64,000 nucleotides of DNA from Cytophagales bacterium (GCA_004293905.1 RDZE01000039.1:1-64000), one strand, 5' to 3'; positions 1-7,891 are shown, numbered from the stretch's first letter. The notes: a model not told the origin generated them from the sequence alone. Numbers and translations are program-made.

Positions 1-52
1 GATTTAAAAGTTCCATTTTCAATACTTGTTAAAATATTTTGGGAAATGTTTG
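1..52. repeat. 52-bp direct repeat, copy 1
   Basis: These 52 bases recur without change at 1534-1585, in the same orientation, on the far side of the DUF1016 gene. The two copies diverge immediately after the shared TTTG. The window starts inside or at the edge of this copy, so its left limit is unknown. The pair brackets the nuclease gene and may mark a duplication or an inserted unit. Confidence 0.85.
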
Positions 53-451
53 GTAAATTGACTATGATTTACTATATTTGTATGTAGAAAGGCGTGGGTG
101 TGGGCTATTTTAATCAACCGAAAACCAAAACTAAATGCAAATCAACTGGATAAACATCAAAGCCGAAATTTTGGCAGAAACGAAAGATATTTTACAAACA
201 GAACCAAACTTTAATACATAAAAAATTTGTTTTACCCTATGAACGAAACAGATTTATCAGGTGTTGCAACACGAATTTCCCAATGCATTGCAAAAGGTAT
301 TTTTAGAAAACTTGCCCAGAATAGATAAAAATGTTTATTTTCCTGATGTAGCTAAAATTGAACCCTATTTCAGAAGGATTGTATTCAACGAGTAGCCAAT
401 AGTAAAATTTTTAATTCGAGTTTTTGATGCAATTCAAAAAATCACAAAAAA
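53..451. other. gene-poor stretch with decayed coding remnants
   Basis: No intact gene is visible. Short open stretches in several + strand frames are interrupted by stops, for example one around 250-395, which suggests eroded coding sequence. I cannot assign it to a family. It ends in the short leader of the DUF1016 gene. Confidence 0.4.
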
Positions 452-1477
452 ATGAAAAATAAAGACTACCAACATTTATTGGAAAACATCACTCTATTGA
501 TAGAACAGGCACGCACCAAAGCCTTGATACAAGTCAATCGCGAGTTGTTGCTTTTGTATTGGAACATTGGTAAAACCATTTTAGAAAAGCAAGAAGAACA
601 AGGTTGGGGAGCAAAAATTATAGATAATCTTGCCAAAGACTTAGCCCAAAACCTTCCTGATAGCAAAGGTTTTTCGGTGCGAAACCTCAAAAATATGCAG
701 AAATTCGCCAAAGCCTATCCCAATTTTGAAATTGTGCAGACAGTGTCTGCACAATTAAGTTGGTCGCATCATATTCTTATTTTGGATAAATTTAAAGAGG
801 AAAAATTGCGTTTATGGTATTTGCTCAAATCTGCCGAACAAGGTTGGTCTTATCGAGTTTTACAACATCAAATTGATATGCAAATACACACACAATTAGG
901 TACTTTGCCCAATAATTTTGAAAGTTATTTGCCGCAGCCACAATCGGAATTGGTGCAACAACTTTTCAAAGATGAATACATTTTTAATTTTATTGCCCAA
1001 GACGAAAAACGCAAAGAAAAGGACTTTGAGAAAGAAATTATCCAAAATATTACCGATTTTTTGTTGGCATTGGGCAAGGGTTTTTCCTACATAGGCAAGC
1101 AATACCATTTGGAAATAGGAGGGCAGGATTTTTACATAGATTTGTTGTTTTATCATTTCAAACTCAAATGTTTTATTGTGATAGAACTCAAAATAGACGA
1201 TTTCAAGCCCGAATATATCGGAAAATTAAATTTCTATTTATCGGCAGTTGATGATTTGCTCAAACAAGACAATGATCAGGCAAGTATCGGGTTGCTGCTT
1301 TGCCGAAACAAAAATAACACAGTAGTTGAATATGCCTTGCGTGATGTAAGCAAGCCAATGGGTGTAGCTTCCTACAAACTAACCAAACAAATTCCCGAAA
1401 ACTTAAAAAGCAACCTCCCTTCCGAACAGGAACTAAAAGCCCTTTTAGATAAGATAAACAGAAATAAAAATGGATAA
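452..1477 (+). CDS. DUF1016 / YhcG-family PDDEXK nuclease
   Basis: This 341-residue protein has the two-part layout of the YhcG (DUF1016) family. An N-terminal helical domain (about residues 10-150) contains the family-typical LLYWNIGKTI and the GWGAKIIDNLAKDL region. A C-terminal PDDEXK-like nuclease domain (about 170-330) contains FYIDLLFYH followed by FIVIELK, the D...ExK metal-binding arrangement. Family members are often found inside or beside type I restriction-modification loci and mobile DNA, and are thought to act on DNA. Here the gene stands alone between two 52-bp direct repeats and just upstream of a recombinase stub, so it is probably cargo of a mobile or rearranged segment. The start is the first ATG, after an A-rich leader. 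Substrate unknown. Confidence 0.85.
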   Translation: MKNKDYQHLLENITLLIEQARTKALIQVNRELLLLYWNIGKTILEKQEEQGWGAKIIDNLAKDLAQNLPDSKGFSVRNLKNMQKFAKAYPNFEIVQTVSAQLSWSHHILILDKFKEEKLRLWYLLKSAEQGWSYRVLQHQIDMQIHTQLGTLPNNFESYLPQPQSELVQQLFKDEYIFNFIAQDEKRKEKDFEKEIIQNITDFLLALGKGFSYIGKQYHLEIGGQDFYIDLLFYHFKLKCFIVIELKIDDFKPEYIGKLNFYLSAVDDLLKQDNDQASIGLLLCRNKNNTVVEYALRDVSKPMGVASYKLTKQIPENLKSNLPSEQELKALLDKINRNKNG

Positions 1478-1533
1478 AGACCTACTGTAAAAACAACTTA
1501 ATCAGTTTCACTCCTATTCAGCACCATCAACAA

Positions 1534-1585
1534 GATTTAAAAGTTCCATTTTCAATACTTGTTAAAATATTTTGGGAAATGTTTG
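1534..1585. repeat. 52-bp direct repeat, copy 2
   Basis: Identical over 52 bases to positions 1-52. Immediately after its last base the C-terminal reading frame of a tyrosine recombinase begins, while the same frame inside the repeat is closed by a stop. The repeat boundary is therefore also the truncation point of the recombinase. Confidence 0.85.
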
Positions 1586-1712
1586 TCTCAAAAAACTACC
1601 TATTATCCAAGAATTTTTAGAAAATAGCAACATAAAAACCACTATGCACTATACACATATAAGCGAGAAAAGTATCAAAAAAATCAAGAGTCCTTTAAAC
1701 AATATGGAATAA
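1586..1712 (+). pseudogene. C-terminal stub of an IntI-like tyrosine recombinase
   Basis: About 40 codons remain. The frame reads LPIIQEFLENSNIKTTMHY, then THIS and KIKSPLNN, and stops at 1710-1712. LPIIQEFL-x-x-SNIKTT matches the region around the last catalytic His of phage-type integrases, and HYTHI holds the catalytic Tyr. The SPLNN ending resembles the SPLD(A/N)L ending of integron integrases and of related Bacteroidota recombinases rather than XerC/XerD ends. Everything before the stub has been replaced by the 52-bp repeat and the DUF1016 gene. It lies 170 bp upstream of the first cassette boundary and on the same strand as the cassettes, so it may be the remains of the enzyme that built the arrays. 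Assignment to IntI proper is an inference. Confidence 0.65.
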
Positions 1713-1748
1713 CAATACAAAAAAATGCATTGCGCATTTTGTATTGTT
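1711..1748 (+). terminator. hairpin just after the recombinase stub
   Basis: A perfect 12-bp inverted repeat (AACAATACAAAA at 1711-1722 with its complement at 1737-1748) encloses the smaller palindrome ATGCATTGCGCAT. It starts at the last bases of the recombinase stop codon, as expected for its terminator. Related GCGCATTTTGTATTG text also occurs at about 38872 upstream of the second array, so it may instead be part of a shared array leader. Confidence 0.5.
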
Positions 1749-1806
1749 TGTAAACATAAGTAATTGATAATCAAATATTTAATATTTTAACTGAAAATTT
1801 GTAAGT

Positions 1807-1844
1807 ATCAAAAACAACCTCTACCATCAAAAACAACCTCTACC
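1807..1844. repeat. tandem duplication of 19 bp in the array A leader
   Basis: ATCAAAAACAACCTCTACC occurs twice back to back (1807-1825 and 1826-1844), directly before the promoter-like box. The corresponding place in the array B leader does not have it. Confidence 0.85.
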
Positions 1845-1886
1845 TTTACTTAAAAATGTACGCGAGTTGCGTATATTATAACGTTA
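1841..1886 (+). promoter_or_regulatory. array A leader: -7-like box plus shared 31-bp integration-site-like sequence
   Basis: TACCTTTA (1841-1848) lies 8 bp before a 31-bp sequence (1856-1886) containing GAGTTGCGTATATTATAACG and ending in GTTA. The same 31 bp with one mismatch, again 8 bp after a TAnnTTTG-type box, opens array B at 38986-39016. In integrons the matching position holds the cassette promoter and the primary site attI. I infer the same role here. The right core GTTACCGCC of the first cassette starts at 1883. Confidence 0.6.
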
Positions 1887-1953
1887 CCGCCAATGCTATA
1901 AAGACAATGACAGCGAACAAAATGAACGACAGAGATAAAATGCCGACCGCACA

Positions 1954-2013
1954 TTCAAGCACATTTGGTTTTGCCGACACGCAAAGCCAAACAAAAAACC
2001 AAAAGAGCTTGAA
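1954..2013. repeat. long hairpin at the left side of cassette A1
   Basis: TTCAAGC (1954-1960) pairs with GCTTGAA (2007-2013), with an inner arm TTTGGTTTTG (1964-1973) pairing with CAAAGCCAAA (1982-1991). The loop contains GCCGACACGCAAA. A hairpin with a similar loop (CTGACACGCAAA) lies at the other end of the cassette (6403-6461). The function is unknown. It lies in the leader of the methyltransferase operon and could be an RNA structure. Confidence 0.65.
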
Positions 2014-2052
2014 TTTTGCCAACACGCAGACATAAAAACATAAATTTGAAGA

Positions 2053-3033
2053 ATGAAAGAAAGTAAAATATTCTATGAAACCGACCTTGGGAAACTACTC
2101 CTTACAGACTCTTACAAAGAGTTAAAGAATGGTACATTGAAAAAATATAAGGGCAAGATAAATCTAATTATCACTTCACCACCGTTTCCATTAAACAACA
2201 AGAAAAAATATGGAAACCTTCAAGGTGAAGAATACAAAGAGTGGTTTATTAGTCTTGCTCCAATCTTTGAAGAATTATTAGCTAATGATGGTTCACTTGT
2301 TATTGAAATCGGGAATGCTTGGGAATCAGAACGACCAGTGCAGTCTCTTTTACATTTAGAGTGTTTACTTGGGCTAGTTAAAAATTCCAATCTAAGATTG
2401 ATACAAGAATTTATATGCTATAATCCTTCAAAACTTCCTTCTCCAGCTCAATGGGTAACAGTGAATCGTATTAGGACGGTAGATAGCTATACTCATATTT
2501 GGTGGCTTGCGAAATCAGACTTTCCAAAGGCTGACAATACGAAGGTTTTGAGACCTTACAGTAAAAGTATGAAACAACTCCTCAAAAATCAGAAATATAA
2601 TTCAGGTAAAAGGCCTTCGGAACACGTGATATCTGAAAATGGATTTCTGAAAGATAATGGAGGAAGTATTGCTCATAATTTCTTTGAAATGGAGCCAATT
2701 GATGAAAAAAGAGAGGTTAGACTACCTCACAGTGTTTTAAGCTTTTCTAATACTCATTCAAACGACTACTATCTTAAAGCTTGTAGAAAAAATGATATTA
2801 TCCCTCATCCTGCTAGAATGAACCAAGGGATTGTTAGTTTTTTCATCAATTATCTAACAGATGAAAGGGACTTAGTTTTAGACCCTTTCGCAGGTAGTAA
2901 TACAACCGGAGCAACAGCTGAAAAGCTCAACAGAAAATGGTTGGCAATGGAAATTGACCGAGAATTTGCAGACCAATCAATTTACAGATTTGAAGACAAA
3001 GAACTTAATGCAGAACTTAAAATCCACTTCTAA
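2053..3033 (+). CDS. DNA methyltransferase (beta class, N4-cytosine or N6-adenine)
   Basis: The protein (326 residues) is an AdoMet-dependent DNA amino-methyltransferase. The catalytic motif IV is TSPPF near residues 41-45 (LIITSPPFPLNN), and the AdoMet-binding motif I, LDPFAGSNTTGATA, comes near the C-terminus (about 274-290). This permuted order defines the beta group, and the S in SPP(F/Y) is typical of N4-cytosine enzymes. The gene is the first of a tight three-gene operon: its TAA overlaps the ATG of the HerA-like gene by one base (TAATG). In this context it probably marks host DNA so that the partner ATPase and nuclease spare it. No specificity subunit is nearby. The modified base cannot be told from sequence alone. 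Confidence 0.85.
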   Translation: MKESKIFYETDLGKLLLTDSYKELKNGTLKKYKGKINLIITSPPFPLNNKKKYGNLQGEEYKEWFISLAPIFEELLANDGSLVIEIGNAWESERPVQSLLHLECLLGLVKNSNLRLIQEFICYNPSKLPSPAQWVTVNRIRTVDSYTHIWWLAKSDFPKADNTKVLRPYSKSMKQLLKNQKYNSGKRPSEHVISENGFLKDNGGSIAHNFFEMEPIDEKREVRLPHSVLSFSNTHSNDYYLKACRKNDIIPHPARMNQGIVSFFINYLTDERDLVLDPFAGSNTTGATAEKLNRKWLAMEIDREFADQSIYRFEDKELNAELKIHF

Positions 3034-5039
3034 TGCTAGATGTAATAAAAAAAATAACAGACATTGACTTTTTTAAAGAAGGACAAAATGAAGACCTTTT
3101 TGTGGGTAGACCTTATTCGATAAACTACAATAAGGCTAATTTACTTATTTCAGACTTTTGGAAACACAAAGTAAAAGGAATACCACAAGGTTCTTTTTTG
3201 TTGGCATTTTACGACAATCCATTTGAAGAAAACATCCAAGAAGCCTTGCTCCTTCGCGTGTTAAACCCCTCTTCCCTTCCTACGGACAATAATGTCATTT
3301 CGTCAATGATTGAGTATTACAAAGACAATCTTAATACATCAGGAAAAAAGAGTGAACTAGACGATTTCACGAGATATGAATTTAGTTTTTCAGGTTTGGA
3401 GTGCAGGATATTAGGAGCATTTTACAAAGAGGGAAATTCATTTGAATTTGGTGCTGATGTGGAAAATTTTTATTCAGCTCACAACTATAAAGTATTTAAA
3501 GCAAGCTCCAAAATTTTAGAGCTTATAGTAAATCAAAGAGACAAAGATTTAGTTGCAGGTGGTGAGAATGAATTTCCTATAGGTACAGTTCGCTATAGCT
3601 CAACTAGACGATTCTATGCTACAGATGATTCAGTTAAAAGTGTTAAGGTATTTATCAATCCAGGTGATATGCTTGGAAAGAGAACCGCTCTTTTCGGTAT
3701 GACTAGAACAGGTAAGTCTAACTCTGTTAAGAAAATAATTGAAGCTTCTGTTGAGATTTCTAGAAAATCGAAATATAAAACTTTAAGCACCAATTCAAGT
3801 CAGTCTGATAACCTTATGGAAGCAATTGACAAGGAATCAGGTGCACCTAAATTTCCTGTTGGTCAAATTATTTTTGATATTAATGGTGAATATGCCAATG
3901 CTAATATGCAAGATAAGGGAACTGCTATTTTTGAATTATACTCTGACATTACTACAAGGTTTTCGACCTTGCCTAAGACAGATTTCAAAATTATGAAGGT
4001 TAACTTCTATAATGACTTAGAAGCAGGTTTTGAGCTTGTTCGTTCTCATTTATTACAAAGTTCAGGCAACTACATAGAAAGCTTTTGTGCAATCGACTTT
4101 ACACCACCCGAGAATTATGATTTTTTCAGTTCTGAGGGCACTCGTCACGATAGATTAAAAGCTGCTTATTTCTGCTGCCTTTATAAAGCCAATATTCCGG
4201 TTCCAAAGAATTTCAAAGTTAAGTTTCGTGGCAATGACATACTAAATAAGTTAGTAAAAGAAGATGGCTCAATAAAACCAGACAACGGAATTTCACTTGA
4301 AGACGCTTACAATTGGTTCAAAGCCGTTGCAGATAATTATAATACTCACGAATACTTTAGTAAATATAAAGCTCAAAAGGGTCACGAATGGGCAGACGAA
4401 GATTTAAAAGCAGTACTAGTATTTCTTTCAAGAAAAAAAGACGGTAGAGTTGTAGATGGATATGTTAAACTTAGAAGCTTAAAGGAATTACATACAGAGA
4501 CAATAGACAAACCTTTTGATGTTGAGATAATTGATGAGTTAAGAAAAGGTAAGATTGTCATTATTGATTTGTCTCAGGGAAATCCTGAAATTCAACAACT
4601 ATATTCTGAGCGAATTTGTAAGAAGATATTCAATGATTCTATGAATAGATTCATTTCAAACTCACCCAACAATTTTATCCAATTCTATTTTGAAGAGGCT
4701 CATAATTTGTTTCCTAAAAAGGACGACAAAGATTTAAGTCAGATATATAACCGAATTGCCAAGGAAGGTGCAAAATTGAATCTTGGAATGATTTACGCAA
4801 CACAAGAGGTTAGCTCTATAAGTTCAAACATTCTTAAAAATACTCAAAATTGGTTTATTGCTCATTTAAACAACGAAGATGAAACTAGGGAGCTTAAAAA
4901 GTATTACGACTTTGAAGATTTTACAGAATCACTAGTTCGTTTTAGTGCTAAAAATGACAAAGGTTTCGTGAGAATGAAAACTTATTCAAATCCGTTTGTC
5001 GTACCAGTCCAAATAGACCAATTTTTAGCAAATAAGTAA
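3033..5039 (+). CDS. HerA/FtsK-like ATPase (DUF87 type)
   Basis: This 668-residue P-loop ATPase resembles HerA, the hexameric DNA translocase that works with NurA nuclease. The Walker A motif GMTRTGKS lies near residues 222-229. The Walker B region KIVIIDLSQG is near 507-516, and the HerA-typical acidic helix YFEEAHNLFP follows near 550. The N-terminal 200 residues would form the beta-barrel (HAS-like) region of the family. The ATG overlaps the methyltransferase stop codon, which suggests translational coupling, and the NurA-like gene starts 3 bp after its stop. Known HerA proteins pump or open DNA ends for a partner nuclease, and HerA-nuclease pairs are known in anti-phage systems. A defence role here is an inference from this operon. 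Confidence 0.85.
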   Translation: MLDVIKKITDIDFFKEGQNEDLFVGRPYSINYNKANLLISDFWKHKVKGIPQGSFLLAFYDNPFEENIQEALLLRVLNPSSLPTDNNVISSMIEYYKDNLNTSGKKSELDDFTRYEFSFSGLECRILGAFYKEGNSFEFGADVENFYSAHNYKVFKASSKILELIVNQRDKDLVAGGENEFPIGTVRYSSTRRFYATDDSVKSVKVFINPGDMLGKRTALFGMTRTGKSNSVKKIIEASVEISRKSKYKTLSTNSSQSDNLMEAIDKESGAPKFPVGQIIFDINGEYANANMQDKGTAIFELYSDITTRFSTLPKTDFKIMKVNFYNDLEAGFELVRSHLLQSSGNYIESFCAIDFTPPENYDFFSSEGTRHDRLKAAYFCCLYKANIPVPKNFKVKFRGNDILNKLVKEDGSIKPDNGISLEDAYNWFKAVADNYNTHEYFSKYKAQKGHEWADEDLKAVLVFLSRKKDGRVVDGYVKLRSLKELHTETIDKPFDVEIIDELRKGKIVIIDLSQGNPEIQQLYSERICKKIFNDSMNRFISNSPNNFIQFYFEEAHNLFPKKDDKDLSQIYNRIAKEGAKLNLGMIYATQEVSSISSNILKNTQNWFIAHLNNEDETRELKKYYDFEDFTESLVRFSAKNDKGFVRMKTYSNPFVVPVQIDQFLANK

Positions 5040-5042
5040 GGT

Positions 5043-6377
5043 ATGTCATACAACAAAACAGGAAACAGGCCATTTGAGTTTGCTAGTAAGAGCAACCATA
5101 TTCATATTATCAAAGACCCAGAAGTTCAGAAGTTTTTAAGCCAACACGAACTTCCCAAAGAGGGTGATGAGATTTCTCTATTTGACCAGTATTTGGTGGA
5201 TATAGATTATGATGTTGCAGATTCTGTAGAATTCATTATTGCAGTAGATGGAGGTGATACAACGGTTCCAGTCAAATCAAAATTCCCTTCTTCCACAATA
5301 ACCTTTTTTCAGTTCGGGGCTAACTTATTGAAAATTTCAGACCTTAAAGAATTGAGGGAGCAACCTTTCATTTCTCCACAATCAATCTCAAAACTAAAAG
5401 AATTACAGCGGATAAAATTTACCTTACCGACCAAGAACATTGGCTTAATTGATGAAAATGGTAAACGAGCAACACTGACTTATTCTGTCAGAAAAGCCCT
5501 TTATGAATTTTTCAAGCAACACGATTTCCTATCAACTTTGAAATGGTTTCTTTTTGAAGAGTACAAGAAAAATCCAAAGTCAGAGAGAGAACTTGCAAGC
5601 CACCCAAATAATTCTGCGACAAAGAAAGTGGTTATTGAAAGAGATAAAATCAATTCCGAATATAAAATACAGCACGCAGACGGTGATTTGTTTTTGACAG
5701 ATATTTTCAGGCTTCACGAAGTAGTGGATGAAGATTTAGGTGCAGGAGGTATTGTTGGCTATTTAAGAAATTTAATTGAACATTTCATTCTGATTGACAC
5801 CATTAGAGGATTGTATAGAGTTAAGAAAGATACCTTAAAGGAAGTGTTATTTGTAAAAGATGGCCCATTAGGTTTCTTTGGACAAACTGCGAATATGCAC
5901 GAGCCTATGCGAGAATTATTAAATCACTTGAATTCTGAAATAAATATCTTTTTAGCAGGAATAGAGAAATCGGGTCCGTTTGTAGAACACGCATTGGAAA
6001 TTAAAGACAAAATAAAGCAAGGACAGGCTTATTTACTTTCAAACAAGCACATTTACAAGTATATAAAACCGGGTGACTCTGACAATCCAGAAGCGTATGG
6101 GCGTTCCTCATATTATGGCAGCAAAGTAATTTTTAAATCCAGAGATGAAAGAATTTATGTGGTGACTATTCCTACTGAGAAAAGTGAAGTAGTTCTTAAT
6201 CCTATTAAGTCGGACTTTAAGCATATTGACATCATAATGAAATACATTGAACGACTAAAAAGTGATATGTATGACAATTCACTTTTACCGATTGCACTTG
6301 CAAACAAACTTGTTTCACTTTCAGACCACCCAAGCTCTGTTTTGCTTGAAAAGTTTGCTAAACACAATATAAAATAG
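5043..6377 (+). CDS. NurA-like nuclease
   Basis: The protein (444 residues) has the sparse signature of NurA, an RNase H-like, metal-dependent nuclease partnered with HerA. There is an early Asp motif, EFIIAVDGGD (about residues 62-71). A second Asp motif, LFVKDGPLGFF, lies near 270-280, and is followed by IFLAGIEKSG near 302-311, the place where NurA has its conserved (I/V)xGxxK. Overall identity to known NurA is not obvious by eye, so the call rests on these motifs and on the HerA gene 3 bp upstream. It is the last gene of the cassette A1 operon. I expect a DNA end- or strand-degrading enzyme kept from host DNA by the methyltransferase. Confidence 0.7.
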   Translation: MSYNKTGNRPFEFASKSNHIHIIKDPEVQKFLSQHELPKEGDEISLFDQYLVDIDYDVADSVEFIIAVDGGDTTVPVKSKFPSSTITFFQFGANLLKISDLKELREQPFISPQSISKLKELQRIKFTLPTKNIGLIDENGKRATLTYSVRKALYEFFKQHDFLSTLKWFLFEEYKKNPKSERELASHPNNSATKKVVIERDKINSEYKIQHADGDLFLTDIFRLHEVVDEDLGAGGIVGYLRNLIEHFILIDTIRGLYRVKKDTLKEVLFVKDGPLGFFGQTANMHEPMRELLNHLNSEINIFLAGIEKSGPFVEHALEIKDKIKQGQAYLLSNKHIYKYIKPGDSDNPEAYGRSSYYGSKVIFKSRDERIYVVTIPTEKSEVVLNPIKSDFKHIDIIMKYIERLKSDMYDNSLLPIALANKLVSLSDHPSSVLLEKFAKHNIK

Positions 6378-6402
6378 ATTGAAATGCTAATGCCTCACAG
6401 CC

Positions 6403-6461
6403 ACACACATTGCCAAGTCGCACCAGCTGACACGCAAACCAATACTTGGCAAAGAGTGTGT
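6403..6461. repeat. long hairpin downstream of the defence operon
   Basis: TTGCCAAGT (6410-6418) pairs with ACTTGGCAA (6444-6452), extended outward by ACACACA against GTGTGT. The loop holds CTGACACGCAAACC, very like the loop of the hairpin at 1954-2013. It may act as terminator of the operon. The recurrence at both ends of one cassette suggests a conserved element. Confidence 0.65.
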
Positions 6462-6512
6462 CTGCCCAATCGCACGACTGACCGACAAACAGACGAAGAA
6501 AAAGAAGCACTA

Positions 6513-6647
6513 GGCGGTAACAGGCGTTTGGCTCAATGGCGGGTGACGTGGATAATTGAACATTCTACCTCGCATCAACATTTGTGGTGTATTGACAGTT
6601 TTGTGCTCCGAAATCCGCCACTGCGCCAAGCCCCGAAACGTTATAGG
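6513..6647 (+). other. attC-like recombination site A1
   Basis: Left core GGCGGTAAC (6513-6521) is the exact complement of the cassette start at 1883. The arms TTTGGCTCAATGGCGG (6527-6542) and CCGCCACTGCGCCAAG (6615-6630) pair with few mismatches around a spacer containing TTTGTGGTG. The right core is GTTATAGG (6640-6647). Its layout matches that of the seven sites in array B. Confidence 0.7.
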
Positions 6648-6715
6648 TAATGCTTTGACGATAATGCTAACTTGAAACTTTTATGCAATAAACGAACAGA
6701 CAAAAACAAAATATA

Positions 6716-6760
6716 TGCTACTCCCAAAAATTAGTATCATTGAATAAGGTGTAAAATTAG
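6716..6760 (-). repeat. dispersed ~45-bp repeat, copy 1
   Basis: Read on the minus strand this begins CTAATTTTACACCTTATTCA. Near-identical copies lie on the + strand at 21259-21303 and 48719-48763. This copy lies just past the last site of array A, and copy 3 lies just past array B. It may be the end of a lost insertion element; no transposase is visible. Confidence 0.75.
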
Positions 6761-6793
6761 TATATTTATCACTTGAAAAAACACACAAAAACA

Positions 6794-6940
6794 ATGAATA
6801 AATTACTACTCATAATATGCCTTTTTTATATGGTTGGTTGTAAAGATTGCGAATAGGAGAAATCTGAATACGACCCTGCCTTACACTTATCGCCAAAAGA
6901 CATAAAGATTAAAGCCATTAGTGATGCCTTGCTAACTTAA
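6794..6940 (+). pseudogene. broken lipoprotein gene fragment
   Basis: The frame opens with a lipoprotein signal peptide (MNKLLLIICLFYMVGC, lipobox VGC) but meets TAG after 20 codons (6854-6856). The same frame then stays open for 27 more codons to TAA at 6938-6940. It reads as a small lipoprotein gene with a nonsense mutation and a missing 3' part. The rest of 6941-7015 holds nothing I recognise. Confidence 0.5.
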
Positions 6941-7015
6941 CCCTGTAAGTATTTGATTTAAAATATGTTATGAAATTTTATGTGTAATAAAAAGTGTCAA
7001 TTACTTAGTTTTTTT

Positions 7016-7264
7016 TCAATCTCTTGAAAGTTCCATGTTGATATTGGCGCAGAGTGTATCTAAATCGTCAAAAGGGGCAACTACCCACTCTTTCCACCAT
7101 AGTTTGTATTGCAAAGTGCCTTCTACTTCTATAGTAAAATCGCCCTCTGTGTATATTTTATTCCCTTCGTGCTTTATTACTTGTATTTGATAGTGCTCTA
7201 ACACAAAAAGCAGCAGTTCTTTGGGGTCGTATTGTTTGAGGTTTTCTTTTGTATTATTGTCCAT
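7016..7264 (-). CDS. small hypothetical protein at the end of the hydrogenase locus
   Basis: An 82-residue acidic protein without signal peptide or recognised motif. It contains the hydrophobic strand pattern FTIEVEGTLQYKLWWKEWVVAPF and ends with DLDTLCANINMELS. Its start overlaps the 3' end of the nickel permease gene by 11 bp, so it is probably the last cistron of the hydrogenase gene group. I do not recognise the family. The overlap and good length-to-gap fit support a real gene. Confidence 0.6.
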   Translation of the reverse strand: MDNNTKENLKQYDPKELLLFVLEHYQIQVIKHEGNKIYTEGDFTIEVEGTLQYKLWWKEWVVAPFDDLDTLCANINMELSRD

Positions 7265-7877
7265 AAATATTTTCGTAAAGTATAAAAAAGCCCAATAAAA
7301 TACATACTATGGAAGATAAGAGAGAGAATAAAGCCCCTAACCATTGATAAGTACCCAATTTTTTGGAAAATGGCAAACTAAACAGCCCAGCGGCGATGAG
7401 CATACCCACAATAGACCCCATACCAAAAATACACAAATAGAGCAAACTGAAAAAAGTGTCTTTTGCTTCGGTCATTACAACCAATATCAATGCGCCACTT
7501 CCTGCTAAGCCATGAATAGCCCCTACGCCATAAGCCAAACTATGCGTATGGGTGTGGCTATGAAGATGTGTATGGTTGCGCTGGTTATTCATTTTATAGA
7601 TTCGCGTGATTCCTAAAACTATCAACATGAGCCCTACTATTGCTTCCAATTTCATAAAAAGTTGTTCTGAAAGCATGAATTTGCCAATGAGTACAATAAT
7701 GCCTATCAATAAAATGGTGGAGGTATGTCCTAATCCCCAATAAATACCATCTTTGACTGCCAAATAAGGGTTTTTTCTTTTGGCTACCAAACTACTCACT
7801 GCTACAAGGTGGTCTGCTTCGAAGGCATGCTGAAACCCTACGAGGGCAGCTAAGGACAAAGGTACGAGTGTTTCCAT
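7254..7877 (-). CDS. nickel/cobalt permease (NicO/UreH-HupE type)
   Basis: A 207-residue membrane protein with about six hydrophobic segments. The first helix carries HAFEADH, which fits the metal-binding HX4DH signature of nickel/cobalt permeases. A His-rich cytoplasmic loop (THLHSHTHTHS, about residues 102-112) precedes a second cluster with AIHGLAGSGAL. Such proteins bring in Ni2+ for metalloenzymes. Its place at the end of a [NiFe]-hydrogenase cluster makes nickel supply to HypA/HypB the likely role. The gene lies 14 bp after the NHL-repeat gene and overlaps the small downstream gene. Confidence 0.8.
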   Translation of the reverse strand: METLVPLSLAALVGFQHAFEADHLVAVSSLVAKRKNPYLAVKDGIYWGLGHTSTILLIGIIVLIGKFMLSEQLFMKLEAIVGLMLIVLGITRIYKMNNQRNHTHLHSHTHTHSLAYGVGAIHGLAGSGALILVVMTEAKDTFFSLLYLCIFGMGSIVGMLIAAGLFSLPFSKKLGTYQWLGALFSLLSSIVCILLGFFILYENIYGQ

Positions 7878-7891
7878 AAAGTAATATAGGG

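Larger units (their letters stand above)
1856..6647 (+). mobile_element. integron-like gene cassette A1 with its leader site and attC-like site
   Basis: The cassette begins at 1883 with GTTACCGCC, and its downstream palindrome begins with the exact complement GGCGGTAAC (6513-6521). It ends where the right core GTTATAGG appears (6640). It is about 4.76 kb, far longer than a normal one-gene integron cassette, and carries a three-gene operon (methyltransferase, HerA-type ATPase, NurA-like nuclease). No complete recombinase is nearby; only the stub at 1586-1712 remains. Confidence 0.7.

Noticed and set aside
1856-1886. The shared 31-bp site as a dif/Xer site
   Set aside because: It resembles E. 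coli dif only over a short AT-rich stretch, lacks two clear arms, and occurs twice, each time at the start of a cassette array.
6384-6650. 88-codon + strand frame after the NurA-like gene
   Set aside because: It runs through a hairpin and the whole attC-like site A1; the frame is open because of the GC-richer palindromes, with no protein-like pattern.
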